From: Zizania palustris
Taxonomy: Eukaryota; Streptophyta; Magnoliopsida; Poales; Poaceae
Direction: 5' to 3'
Length of the DNA stretch: 64,000 nucleotides
Assembly: GCA_019279435.1 (NCBI GenBank)
Contig: JAAALK010000082.1
Coordinates: 25,639,034-25,703,033, forward strand
Both the position numbers and the translations under genes were made by a program. The notes beneath the pieces are model-generated. The model was not told the DNA's origin and ran no database searches. It worked only from the letters and a program-made list of their open reading frames with translations. This document shows, one piece after another, positions 30,362-41,969 of the stretch (position 1 is the first letter of the stretch; every line of letters begins with the position of its first letter).

Positions 30362-30885
30362 TGTTGGGGGGAAAATATTTTATCCTCCAGAAATCAAGGA
30401 AGCTTGCATATCAATACAAGCAGAAGAAACGAAGTCAGAAGCTTTGATCTCTGAAGATGCTAAAAGCATCAAGGCTTCGCAGTATTCGGAGCTCTCTACA
30501 GTGAAGGTCTCCGTCAAGACTTCGGCGTGACGGAGCCTCTCGAAGCATCTTCACCTGAAGGGGTACTGCCAGTGAGGACGAAAGAACCATCTTCTCACGG
30601 ATTAGACTAGTCTTTTACTCTTTTAACCTTACGAAGAATATTAAACAATATCTTCTTAGTCGGTTGTAATTAGAGGGTAAACGAGTCTTTTCCCTATGTA
30701 TTCTGTCTATAAATACCCCTCTTCACTCTGTAAAGGGTATCAAATACTCAGATATTCAATACACACTTCGAACTATCTCAATCTATTATCCTATTCGGAG
30801 GCTTGGAATAGTCTTCTTAAACAGACACTCCGTTTATTAATCTTTCTAGTTCTTTAAACTGTTAGCGTAATCTTTTACGCCAATA
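30362..30885 (+). repeat. 5' LTR of the truncated gypsy element
   Basis: 524 bp from TGTTGGGGGG to TTTTACGCCAATA (normally CAACA in its relative E). It contains TATAAATACC near 30708, the leader CTTCACTCTGTAAAGG, and TTCGAA-rich segments. Next comes the primer site. Confidence 0.75.
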
Positions 30886-30903
30886 GTTGGTGCCATCCGT
30901 GGG
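30886..30903 (+). other. Primer binding site of the truncated gypsy element
   Basis: GTTGGTGCCATCCGTGGG corresponds to GTTGGCGCCGTCCGTGGG in element E. The core TGGCGCCGT is complementary to the 3' end of plant tRNA-Asp, used by Tat/Athila elements; this copy has two changes. Confidence 0.6.
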
Positions 30904-30950
30904 GAACCTAGTACAAAAACTTCGTTCTCTACCAATCTTTTCCTAGAGCC

Positions 30951-32367
30951 ATGCCTCCTAAGCGGAGCCTAGGCACTAGTCCCCTCTGGAGGTCTTCTCG
31001 GACCTCTGGGTTGAAATCTTCGAACACCACCGAAGTCGGAGGACCCTCCATGGTCCCCTCACCTTAAACTCCTGAAACGAATGCTTTTCCTCAAGCATAC
31101 GGAGCCCCTCTTGAGACTCCGTCCATGCTCTGAACCGACAGATCCTCTCTTGCGGCTCCGTCCGTGCTCCGAACTGACTTCTTCAGTTCTCAAGACCCAG
31201 AAGTCCCCTCCAGAAGAAACGAAGACCGTCCTGATGACGTGGCGACCCAGATGGCTCATCTTCAGGCCTAAGTAAGAAGATGGAGACAGGAAGCTGCCGA
31301 TAGGCCCTCAGTCTAGCCCTGTCGTCCCGGAGGTGCCTCAAGATGACGATCCTATCTACTATCCCGAAGCCTCCGAGATTCAAAGAAGCACCAAGAATGC
31401 TTACTTCGACGATGAATTTCCGCTCCACCCAGACTTCCAAAAGGTGTGCTTCGACCCCAAATTCAGGACTTCGAAGTCGTGCAAGTACTCTGGGGAGGAA
31501 AATCCCAGGGAATTCTCTTGCTCTTATGCTCTAGCAATTGAAGCTAGCAGAGGGGTTCGAGACACAATGGTGAAGTGTTTCCCCCTTGCGCTCGAAGGAG
31601 TTGCTCTACGGTGGTTCTAGTCTTTGAAACCAAGATCGATTGGATCCTGGGAGCAGTTGAGGAAGAAGTTTGTGAGCAATTTCCAATGGACCTTCGTGCC
31701 CCCTATGTCTACCGAAAGTCTTTTTCAGGTGAAGCAGTAACTTGGAGAAACTTTGCGGCAATTTTTCAAGCGCTTCGCTCATACGAAATCGCAGATAAGA
31801 GGGCTGTCTGCATCATCCATAGTTGATGCGACACGGGAAGGAGTCACGAACGCAGGCCTCCTCGACAAGCTTCACCGAAAGCATATTTCTTCAGTTGCGC
31901 AGCTAATGGCCTACTTCGAGAAATATGCTAGGTCGGAAAAGGGATGGCTCCGAAGGACGGCTTCGTCTTCGCCAACCGTCCTTCAAGAAGTCAAAGTTGA
32001 GGTGAAGACTTCAACTCCACCACAGGGGTACCACTTTGACAACAACCAACACGACGGACGAATAGGGTGAAAGCATCCTCGCTCCGAGGTTTTAAATATT
32101 GCCCCCTCTTCTTCGAAATTAGCCCCTAATAATCCATTGGCTCCAGGAAACAAGGTCAGTGGTTGGAGACCGACAGGGAAGCCGGCTGGCCGAGGCCAGA
32201 CCTTCTTCTACTGTGTACATGGTGAAAATCGAAGCCATGCTGCCGACGCATGCAAGTATATACTAGCTCTATGGAGCGAGTATCTCGAGAGGAGCTCCGG
32301 TCGAGGCACTACTGACCGAGCCCCCCGGAGACACATCTGGAGACAGTGCAGACTGTCGGACACGTAG
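30951..32367 (+). pseudogene. Gypsy Gag pseudogene (Tat lineage)
   Basis: Starts MPPKRSLG, like MPSKRGQ in element E. After an early stop, homology resumes at NAYFDDEFPLHPDFQKVCFD and FPLALEGVALRWF. It then covers the capsid block FAHTKSQIRGLSASSIVDA, LHRKHISSVAQLMAYFEKYA and the zinc-like FFYCVHGENRSHAADACK. Stops follow RWF (about 31618) and QVKQ, with another near 32068. The protein would have been the structural Gag. Confidence 0.85.
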
Positions 32368-32483
32368 ACAGCTTTGAAGCCCTAAGACAGCCTTCGGTGG
32401 CTAGTGTTATGCCACCTCCGAAGTAAGAAGATACACAAGACCATGACAAACGAGTAGTTCTCCCCATCTCTAGATGAGGGACC

Positions 32484-33308
32484 ATGGGTGGCATGTCGAA
32501 ACGACAACAGAGAGAATATGTTCGCAAAGTAGGTCATATAGGGACCTCCTCGTCGGCTGCTGAAATGCCCGAGTGCTCTTATGTGCCCATATCCTTCTCC
32601 GCAGCCAATGCAGCTGGTATTAAATTTCCTCATGTGGACCCTCTTGTTATTACAACTGACATTGCAGGAACGGAGGTTCGGAGAGTGTTGGTTGATGGCA
32701 GAAGATCCATATATTATCTTCGTCCAAGCCTTCGACCAATTGTGCATCCCGCGAAAGCATTTACTTCTAGCAGCACGCCCGCTTCAAGGCTTCGCAGGCC
32801 CTCCTCTCGATGCCCTCGGCCAAATAGGTCTCGAGGTTGCCTTCGGAGAGGGGCTCCTGGATAGATCGGAGGAGGTGATTTTTGACGTCGTCAACGCCCC
32901 TTATGCCTATAATGTTATCGGAGGAGTGCTTACTGTCCTCGACAACCAAGCTACGGCATGGAGGGCAGAGTATGGCCATGGTCCACCCCTTGATCCTAGA
33001 TAGATAAGTAATGTACAAGATCATTCGGAGGATGCCCCTGCATCAAATGAGCCCTCGAAGATATCCTCCCCTAGGCCAAGTCCCGAAAGTGAAATTATAA
33101 CGAAGATCATTGTCAAGGACGACAAAGATTATCCCATCCAGTTTGGCAAGGAACTGCCTTTAGAAATTGCCACTTCGCTGGAAACAGTAGTTAAAGAAAA
33201 CCTATATGTTTTTGCCTGGTCCAACAAATATATTCCCAGAGTCGACCGAAACATCATTGAGCACAACCTACTCGTTAACCCAAGGGTTCGACCTGTTCGC
33301 CAGGGGAC
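32484..33308 (+). pseudogene. Gypsy protease and start of RT, broken
   Basis: Starts with MSKRQQREYVRKVGHIGTSS as in element E. The aspartic protease active site is damaged: E has LVDGGSSAD, while this copy reads LVDGRRS and then shifts frame. The flap region (PPLDALGQIGLEVAFGEG) survives in another frame. About 27 codons corresponding to the FGRGMLNQFGA block are deleted near 32915, and a TAG lies at 33001-33003. The sequence ends at VNPRVRPVRQG, fused to the duplicated segment. Confidence 0.85.
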
Positions 33309-33458
33309 AGAAAATTCAAGTTGTTGGCAGAGAGGGAACAGTTTATGCAAATCCACGGTTAGATCTGCCCCCTCTTGGTTCTTTCAACAAAGAGACAAAA
33401 TGAGATGTCGCCATGGCCGGGATGGATTGATAATTCGTGCTAAACAGGGCCATACTAT

Positions 33459-33855
33459 GGCTCTATATGGATTTAGGTGTTAGAGTTAGTTTAGGTTAGA
33501 TTTATCCCAACTAACCCTAAAATACCCATACGGGAGGGTTAGAATTGGGCTATTTCAATCTAACCCATCAAAAAAATTAGCACATCCAATGGGTGCTAAT
33601 TGGGGCTAGTTTGTCTAAGGCCCACCCAAAAAAGGGAATTCCAGCCACACAGCGGATCCCCACACAGCCACATAGCGGGACTAGTCTGGCCACACTAAAT
33701 CAAGGTGAGAAGTAGTCAAATGATTGAAAAAGTAATTAACTCTAACCTCTAACCCTTGCATCCATACACCTCAAGGGTTAGAGTTAGTTCAGAGTTAATT
33801 TAGAGTTACAATCTAACTCTAACCTCTAGCTCTGTTAGAGTTTCCATACAGGGCC
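33459..33855. mobile_element. 397-bp MITE with TTAGAGTTAG-rich ends
   Basis: Ends GGCTCTATATGGAT and ATCCATACAGGGCC-like form imperfect inverted repeats; each arm also carries TTAGAGTTAG/CTAACTCTAAC repeats. The flanks TAT (33456-33458 and 33856-33858) form a 3-bp duplication, consistent with PIF/Harbinger (Tourist-like) MITEs. Copy 1 of the duplication lacks it. No coding. Confidence 0.75.
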
Positions 33856-33906
33856 TATACCCTTATTTTGCATAATGGCTCATTGGCTTCACTCTTAATC
33901 CAATGT

Positions 33907-35890
33907 TGAGGAGCCATGCTGAATAGCGTGGGCCTCATGGCTCTAGAAGTGATGAGTCATTGTCAACGATAGTCAACAAGGACTGAAGAAGAGAGGAGAT
34001 CTGCTGTTTCATGGGCCGCGTGCGACTCAGGTACACGGGCGGCGAGCGACTGTCGGGCAGAGGAGGCTGCGAAGTCGGGCTGGCCCAATCCGGGTGCATG
34101 GGCCAGGAGCAGTAGAAGACCCACTGGGCTGTTGACCAGGACTGACTCAGGTACACGGGCGGTGAGCGATTGCCGGGCTGAGAGAGCTGCGGAGTCGGGC
34201 CGGCCCAATCCGGGTACCTGGTGCAAAGCTGGTGGAGGCTTTGTCAGTTTCGGCGTAAAACTGACAACCGTTGATTCTGTATCCGACTGTCCAGAAGAGT
34301 AGCTTCAGGATATGTCATCTGTTACTCTAGGCCCACAGTCAGTCAGTTGTGTCTGTAAAAATACCTAAGGGCAGTAGAGTCTTTTTCTGTATTTTTGAGT
34401 CTGTAAAACCCTAAGGGGCTGGTAGAATATTCCTAGTGTTGGGCTGCCTATAAATAGGACCCCAACCCCTAGGGTTTGGACTACCCTTTTGCTGAAATTG
34501 AATACCACTCTTTGGGTCACTCTTTTCCCCTGTCTTCTCTCTCCTGTGTGCGCCGCCAGGCCCTTGTGCTCCCCTGTTCTTGCATTATTTTGTCTCAAAT
34601 TTGTTGGATGCATTTAATCCTTGGTCTCTGGTGAATTTATTGCTTGCATCTTGTTCGGTTTGGAAGTTAATGCCTTGGGCACGAGCTGGTGATTTTATTC
34701 TTGAGGAGAAGCTTCTTCGGCTGGGTGTGTTCTTCACGGTGGTAGTACTAGTTCTTGCTGTTGCAAGTAGTACTGCTTTACTGTAGCTACAGTGTTCGGC
34801 TGCAGCTTTTCACCTTCTATCGCCCAGCTTTTTGATCGAAGCAGACAGTCTCTTTTGCCTTTTTCCTGGTGTGTCTGCCGAAGCTCGGTTCTGTGCGAAG
34901 CCCCTCAACTCCGTGAGGCAAGCTCCGATCGAACCTTGTCAAAGGCTTCACTCAGTTTTTCGAACTTCGGTTTCTGTGTCTGAGTTGCTAGCTTCGAAGT
35001 TCCCCTGTATCGAAATCATCGCATACTTCGAACTGGCATACTCCGAATCTATCTGTTCGAAGTGCACACTTCATTAGGCTTCGAAGTGGGGTTCGAAGTT
35101 TCTGTCTGTTCTGACAGACTTCGCTTCTTTGTTCGAAGGTTGTCTGTTTGTGTGTTGTGTTCGAAGCTTTGTGTTCGAAGTTTCGTGTTCGAAGGTTTTG
35201 CTTCGAGGCTTTCGGTTCGAAGTGCGTTCGAAGTCCTGTCTTCGAAGTGCATACTCCGAAGCAGGCTCCGGCACTGTTTTACTTCGCTCCGAAGCTCGTG
35301 AGTCGAAGCTGTGTGCGAAGTCTTGTCTTCGAAGTGTATACTTCGAAGCAAGCTCCGGCACAGTTTTACTTCGCTCCGAAGCTCTTGGTTCGAAGCTGTG
35401 TTCGAAGTCCTGTCTTCGAAGTACACACTTCGAACCAGGCTCCGGCACTGTTTTACTTCGCTTCGAAGTACACGTCGCTTCTTACTTCTTCGAACTAGGC
35501 TAGACAGTGACACCTTCGGCATTTAGGACAGACTCCGACACCAACCTCCGAAGCAGACCTCGACGTGCGAAGGGGGCTTCGCCAAGACCCGAACAGGAGA
35601 CAACTTTGGACAGTAACTTCTCTTTTCACTTTATACATACTTAGATCTTATCATTGAGAAGTTTAGGCCTGTTATAATTTGTATATCTGCCTAGATTGCA
35701 CTTCTTTAGTTTTACACTGTTTAATCATCAGATGCTTCTAGGTTAGAAACCTTTAGACTTAGGCCTTCTGTGTACTTTCTGCTGCATAGTTTTTTTGAGG
35801 TGCGTTGGGTATTGGGAACAGGTCATAGATTCGAAAGAATTTTTAAGGCGCCCATTCACCCCCCCTCTGGTCGCTACTTTCGGTCCTACA
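33907..35890 (+). mobile_element. Solo Sirevirus LTR (A/C/D family)
   Basis: 1,984 bp from TGAGGAGCC to GGTCCTACA, flanked by perfect 5-bp duplications AATGT (33902-33906 and 35891-35895). The unoccupied site survives near 29271 in copy 1. The TATA box is at 34449-34457. 34980-35560 is packed with TTCGAAG palindromes, the equivalent of the 15-bp array in element C but irregular. With no internal region, it is the product of LTR-LTR recombination. Apparent frames around 35050-35520 on both strands are palindrome-derived, not genes. Confidence 0.95.
34449..34457 (+). promoter_or_regulatory. TATA box of the solo LTR
   Basis: TATAAATAG, the same box and flanks as at 16449-16457, so the solo LTR keeps a potential promoter. 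Confidence 0.6.
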
Positions 35891-36020
35891 AATGTTCAGA
35901 TGTATTCAAACTTGTCATCATTGAGTATGGTAACACCAGTGTTTGACTAGGTTGATAAATTTATTTTTTCTCCACTGTTTCTTGGAGAGGAGGAAATCTA
36001 TACAGCAAGGCACTAATGTA

Positions 36021-36376
36021 GGCTATTCACAATGGTGGATTTCATAGCACTGTTTCCTAGAATGCCACATCAACATTACAACTCAATGAAATACCCTCTC
36101 TCAGTGAAAAGTTTCATTTCACTATTTCCTAGGCTAACCAGTGTAATTAAATGCAACTAGCTCTCATGAAATACCCTCTCTGTGATGAAATGATTTAGCT
36201 CTCAATGGTTGTTTCATTTCATTTCATCCGTCTTGGAAATGAGTTAGCACTATGTCATAACGATGACACTACCTTTTCTCTTTCTTCATTAATTGAATGT
36301 CATGTAAGCAAAAAATCTGATGTGGCATGATAATTAATACCATGAAACACCCACGAAACCTCCATTGTCAATAGCC
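36021..36376. mobile_element. 356-bp MITE
   Basis: The left end GGCTATTCACAATGGTGG and the right end, read in reverse, GGCTATTGACAATGGAGG are inverted repeats of about 18 bp; further inward ATGCCACATCA is also inverted. A three-base duplication (TTA on the right, GTA on the left) is not clear, because the flanks differ from the empty site of copy 1. Superfamily is uncertain (PIF/Harbinger-like). Confidence 0.75.
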
Positions 36377-37287
36377 TTAGTAAACAAAGGGCCGGTCATG
36401 GCACCACCATCATAGCTCTATTTTACTTTATACAAATTAAACGCGTAGAACGTTTGCTTTGACTTTTTGATAGCCCAAGTAAATCGAAACGAGAATAATA
36501 TGGACGCCCCAACACACTGATTGGTGTTTTATCTACCGGAACACATGTCCTGGATTTTTACACCTTGGATGTGCTTATACTCAGTTTGATACAGTCAATA
36601 TTTATTTTTTTCAAGCTAGTTAAATCTAGTTTAAAAAATATTAGAATTTGAAAGCTGAAGCACTATAAGTCGACTGAGGATATTTAGTTATTATTTTAAA
36701 ATAAAAAATTTAATTTAAATTACTCTATTTTATCATACAAACTATACATCCAATATATATTATATACCTCGGAAGTAAAGTTATACTAAACAGTGCCTTA
36801 GTATCAGATGCAATTTATAAAAAAAAGTTTTGACAACGTATACAATAAATATTTATTGTGCACAAAACTTTAACGTGGAATCCAATTTGCATGCTAAGAA
36901 AAGAAAATTACAACAAATTTGGATTTGGACAGTGATACACTATTCATAATCAAATCTGTTATTTCTATTTCTTTATATTCCCTATGAAATTTAAGTTGGC
37001 ATGTTTGGAGAGGTAACATATTACCGAATATGATAAATTTATCTTTCAAAATTATCATGACCATTTACATGACACACAAGGGATAATTAAGGACACGCAC
37101 CTCGAAATGTAATTCCCCACGAGTCAGAGACTGAAAAACTTGCTGTTGTGTCAACGTGAAGCTATTAGGGATAACTCCTCAACTGATGGGCCGAAGTTAT
37201 ATTTTTTAAAACCATAAAAATTATATAAAAATATAATGGTATATTTCTAACTTTCTCAAATTATTATGGTTTTGAAGCAAAGATGCA

Positions 37288-39660
37288 TGCGGAGTATCGT
37301 ACCCATGCTACGTAACGTTAAAAATAAAAAAATATTAGCAATGCTTTCCAGGTGTCGCCTCCTTCACATAGCTCGACATGGAATTCCGGCTCTTGGATGA
37401 AACTAAAGAACTTTGTTAGGTGGTGAAGCTCTTTAATAAATCCTTTGAACTCATGGTAGTAGTTATGCATCATGATCGACATCTAAAAAGTAATTATGCA
37501 CCATGATCCGGTCAGGAATCTGATCGGAGTAGCGACCGGGGATGGTGAACCCAGCGGAGTCGATAGGGAGGACGGATGTGGCTGCCAGCGATGAGGACAG
37601 GCGACGACGGAGCAAAACATACGACACGGGTTCAGGTTTATGAGGTTAGAACTGAAATTGATAGCGGGATTCTGCCATGGACTATGGATTTTATGGGGAG
37701 ACAATGGAGAAAAAAGGACACATATGAAAGGGGATTCTAATGCTTCCAAAAATAATATTATGCCATGAATATGTTATTTATTTATTTATTATTTATATAT
37801 AAGACTAATAGTACATATATATGATCATCATTTCATATATTAATGATTTCCATATAAAATATATTAGCTACCGTATATTGAATATTTTCATATATTAATA
37901 ATTTCCATATATTAATGTTTTCCATATAGTAATAATTTCTATATAAAACAGATCAGCTTCCATAAATTAATGATTTCTATATATTAATAATTGCTATATA
38001 AAATATATCAGCTTCTATATAATAAAATAGATTGGACCCAGTGACAGAAAAGAGCATTACATATATCCATATAATAAAACATGTGAGGTTCACGATAGTA
38101 CAGATCTCAGGACTAACGATCTAAATTAGCGAATGAAAAACTAGGATATTTTAGATGAGGGAGTAAATGTACACTCGACTTCACCGATTATATAGTAGGG
38201 TAGATAACATATATATTTACTGCTATCTAATCCAAAGCTTGATTACTTCATGAATAATTCTCCCTGCTAGTTTCAATCAAGGTTGTCAATTTCATTTGGC
38301 TACCAGCCAAAACGACTACTATATACCATTTTGATAAACAAAACGGTATATATATTAAGTGGCCTTTTATTTTTGTTACAATACCAGTTAATACACTATA
38401 CTGGTTAATTCTAACTTTTCCGGTTAATGCCGGATATACCCGTCAAAATTACAGGTTGAACTTTGTTTTTAGGAAAAATTACTCACATGTCATTATAATT
38501 TTCAGAAATTGCCTACATGCCATTGTCAGTGACTGTGGCGGCCCCCATCTGACAGTGACACAACGATGACATTTTGGCAAACCGTAAAAATCGTAATGGC
38601 ACAGAAAAAATTAACCCTTTTTATATGTATTATATTGTATCTAGTCATAAAATATATTTGAGATATAGACTTATTTATATATATCATATCTAATCATATT
38701 GGTATATTTTTTAAATAAGAAAATTATATAGAATAAGTTTATATTGATTTATTAAATCGATAGAAAAATATTAACTAGTACCAAAATATTTTCATTATAA
38801 GAGGCAAACCAGAACGAACTCTGCGATAGAATTACAAGTTTGGTTTCAATCCGCAACATGTGAGATGAAAATTTACCCTTGTTTTAGTTGAAACCCGTAT
38901 GTCGATTATTCCAGATAAAACTTTGGAATTGCACAAAAGTCTTTTCAAAGTCCATGTCACTGTTTTAGTTGAATTTTCAATGGAGGAAAGGGATAAGTAG
39001 AGCCGCACATAAACCTTGCAAAACACTTCAAGGGGCAGCAAGAGGACGAAACAGCCGCCCAAGCGGCAAAATCTTCCGTGCCCAACAAGAAATTTCGGAG
39101 AAAACAGAGGACACACATCTTCCTCGAATATTTCTTTCTTTATTCTGACTTCATAAAGCAACCAGCACAAAAACTTTTTAACAGTTGAAATATAACTGGC
39201 ACAAAAATAATTTTATGTTAAAATTTGTATATTTCTATACGTAACGGTCTAAAAACTGCCAAAATTGATATAAAAATCAAATAAAATTATACAACTAAGT
39301 ATTTAAATTCAAGTTTTTCATTGACTTTTAAGCAGCAGCTCATCCAATCAGTTTCGTAAGTCATAGTACCACTAAGCAAACTAGCTAACACTCTCTCGGT
39401 TGTAAAAAGACGTGCACGCATTTAAAAAAATTAATATTTGTATTTTTAAAATAATAGTTAAGATAACAACTTATATGTTTGTTTTATATCGTTGGATTTA
39501 TATTTGAAAGTTGGATTCATATTTGAAAGTGTATTCATGTGATGTTAATTTCATAATCTTTGATGTTAGATATTATGAGATATATTGATAGTTAAAATTT
39601 GATGTTAGAGACGGTACCAAATACATACTCTCTCTCTCCGTTCTCGAAAGTATAATACAC
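37288..39660. other. AT-rich intergenic region
   Basis: No recognisable gene. 37760-38040 is made of repeated TTTCCATATA/ATTAATGATT words, a degenerate AT-rich repeat. Minus-strand open stretches at 37483-37749 and 38832-39170 have no domain and no support. 38463-38617 is a hairpin. Confidence 0.5.
38463..38617. repeat. Imperfect long inverted repeat (fold-back)
   Basis: The left arm (ACATGTCATTATAATTTT, then GCCTACATGCCATTGTCAG) pairs imperfectly with the reverse of the right arm (GTGCCATTACGATTTTTA, then GCCAAAATGTCATCGTTG). The centre is near GGCGGCCCCCATCTG at 38532-38546. It has the look of an old fold-back MITE. Borders are approximate. Confidence 0.5.
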
Positions 39661-39926
39661 TGAACTAGTAGTGGGCCCGTGCTACGCAACGATAAAAGTA
39701 AAAAAACAAATATTTGTTAGACAGTTAAATTATGGACTTTTGATTATTTGACAGCGACGGAAGGGCTTGGGGATGGGGGCAGGAGGCATAGGCACGCGAG
39801 GTCAGGCGCGAGGCCTTGGGGTCAGTGGTGGAGCCGTGCGAGGTCGGGCACGAGAGCTAGGAGCCGGCGGCGAAGCCATGCGAGGCCGGGGCGAAGGGGC
39901 TCGGGGTTGGCAGCGGAGCCCACGAG

Positions 39927-40397
39927 GTTGACGACGGAGGGTTGCGCCCCCCCCCGCCGTCAGTAGTTCGAAGCCGCCTCGCCCAGAGCAGAGCCCCTCG
40001 TCGTTCGTAGCCCGTGCCACCCAGAGCGGAGCCCCCACCGTCTGCAGCCCCCGCCACCTGGAGCGGAGCCCCCGCCGCCTAGAGCGGAGCCCCTACCGTC
40101 CGCATCCCCCCGCCACCCGGAGCGGAGCCCCTACCGCCTAGAGAAGAGACCCTACCGTCCGCAGACCCCTGCCACCCGGAGTGGATCCTCCCACCACCCG
40201 AAGTGCAGAGCCCCCCGGCAACCGGAGCGAAGCCCCATCGTCCGCAGCCTCCTGCCACCCGAAAGCGGAGCCTCTCGCCGCTCGGAGCCACCTTGCTTGG
40301 AGCAGAGCACCCCGCCGTCCGCAGCTCGGCGCCGCCTCGCCCGGAGCAGAGCCCCTCGCTGCTCGCCGCTCGGAGCTTCCCACCGACCAGAGCTACC
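39927..40397 (+). repeat. GC-rich minisatellite 1
   Basis: Degenerate units such as GCCACCCGGAGCGGAGCCCC repeat with changing spacing (about 15 and 45 bp). The 180 bp before it (39748-39926) are also GC-rich but not repetitive. Both strands stay open for 80-160 codons by composition only. A motif-sharing array lies at 42185-42740. Confidence 0.75.
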
Positions 40398-40399
40398 CC

Positions 40400-41407
40400 A
40401 CCATTGTGGGAAGTTGGGGGAGGCGTTGGTCTCGAAGCCAGCTCGAAAGTTGTCGCAGACTCACAGTATACGCAAACGGTGATGAGGAAGCCCATAGGGA
40501 CTTCGGCGTAGGCCCTAGCGGTGACCAGGAGTAGTAGCGCGACGCCTATGCTTGACTCATATATGTATGCCATCGATCTCTTCTAGGCATTTTTTTCAAT
40601 TTATTAAAATTATGGTTCCATTTTGTATATAGAGACAATGGTATTTGCACAGAAAATAGTGTGCGTGCCAATTCAATTTATATTGAGTTTCGTTTTTTGA
40701 CTAAAATTTATGGTATTTTCTTTTGGCTAAAATGATATTCACCGTAGTGCCAAAATGATTAATTATAGCCTCCAAGTAACCTAAAATTAATTAGGTGCAT
40801 TTAGAAGAAATCAAGTATGGAAAGTGATTAAATATTACAATAAACGGCCATATATTTACAATTTTAATCAAACGAAATATTACATACAGTGTGTACGTGT
40901 GCATTAATTAAAAAATATAATATGGAAAGTCAATAACAAATTGAATTAAGGAATAAATTAATAAAGTTAACAAAAACGTGAAACTTATATAGTATATAGA
41001 ACCCAAATTATATTTGGTAGGCATAGTGTGTATTAATTATAGGTGCTCGCCATGCCATACAAAATTTTAAATATATATGACATGTTTCCACGCATTTAAG
41101 TAAGAAAAAAAAGAAACGTAAATAAAACTTCCTACGTGGTATGTTTGTAAAATTTAAAAAGACACAAAAATGTGAAACTTATATGTGTATATATGGCACC
41201 CAAATATACTTGCCATGTATAAGTCACTATTAATTATAGTTTTATGGTATGTCTAAATTTGCATGGCATTATTATGAAATATGAAACAACATATGGAAAG
41301 AAAATAATCTTATACCCAGTATATTTGTAATTTTTAAGAAAAGTAAGGATAGTTATATACGGTAATTAACACATATATGCGGTAATTAACACATATATGC
41401 GTGCAGT
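40400..41407. other. AT-rich region
   Basis: No gene. It ends with a duplicated GGTAATTAACACATATATGC (two copies in a row, 41360-41400) that abuts the TIM17-like exon. Confidence 0.5.
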
Positions 41408-41566
41408 CTCCATACCACCAGCAAGGCGTGCACCTTTGGACGAGTTGCGGAGACCATTGAGGAAGTAGAAGGCAGAACCTCCCACATCACCAACGCCAAA
41501 AGCCATGCCCACAACATCAAGGATGCAGTTTGGGCATGGATCACCTTCCATAGGAGGCCGCTGCAT
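41408..41566 (-). pseudogene. TIM17-like first exon fragment
   Basis: The minus-strand translation EGDPCPNCILDVVGMAFGVG followed by DVGGSAFYFLNGLRNSSKG and ARLAGGMETAR resembles the N-terminus and first membrane segment of plant TIM17, a channel subunit of the mitochondrial TIM23 inner-membrane import complex. The upstream sequence to about 41760 looks like a leader and promoter. After METAR, homology stops without a splice donor and a stop follows, so only about 50 residues of a roughly 200-residue family remain. Some changes (NCILDVV for the usual RILDDV) suggest relaxed constraint. Confidence 0.7.
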
Positions 41567-41969
41567 TGTGGCTGCTTGGTGGCTCTATCAAAGGATCAGA
41601 TGCTTGGATGGAGGAAGAAGCAATGGAAGATCGCGAGCAAACAAAAACTCTCAAGGGTTTGATGATACAGATCGAAAACCCCGGAGAAGATATATAACGT
41701 GATCAGATCGTTTCATTGGGTAGGGAACTATGAGCGGCACAAACTACTAACAACAATATTGTGGTGTGCCGCACAAGAAACAAATCAGAGACCGAATACA
41801 AATGAGTCCTAACTTCTCCGGCAAGAACAAAAACCCCTAAATTTGCGCCACGTCAAATAATATATGGAAACAACAAGCAAAGACCAAATCAGATTTAAAG
41901 ATTGGAACTTTAGTGTCCCCGGAGCAAACAATAATTGAAGGGTAAAGGAAATAAAAATCGCACCAGTTT

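Larger units (their letters stand above)
30362..33308 (+). mobile_element. Truncated Tat-type Ty3-gypsy element
   Basis: Contains an LTR (30362-30885), a primer site, gag and protease remnants. It breaks off early in pol after the block VDRNIIEHNLLVNP, where element E continues into RT. RT, RNase H, integrase and the 3' LTR are absent. It belongs to the same lineage as E (43752-55529) but a diverged family. It lies exactly between the two copies of the 1.3-kb duplication. Confidence 0.85.
33310..37287. repeat. Duplicated segment, copy 2, with three insertions
   Basis: Corresponds to 29066-30326, interrupted by a 397-bp MITE (33459-33855), a solo LTR (33907-35890) and an altered zone with a 356-bp MITE (36021-36376). 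The order and orientation of the shared blocks are the same, so this is a direct duplication. Just before the second MITE about 50 bp (35970-36018) is also unmatched in copy 1. Confidence 0.9.

Noticed and set aside
35049..35526. Four overlapping frames of 71-157 codons
   Set aside because: They come from TTCGAAG palindromes in the solo LTR; no domain, and not preserved in relatives.
37483..37749. 88-codon minus-strand frame
   Set aside because: No homology or domain, in AT-rich intergenic DNA.
38832..39170. 112-codon minus-strand frame with hydrophobic patches
   Set aside because: No recognisable family, no promoter or neighbour support.
39748..40573. Open frames of 60-164 codons on both strands
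   Set aside because: GC minisatellite composition; proline- or glycine-rich repeats with no conserved structure.
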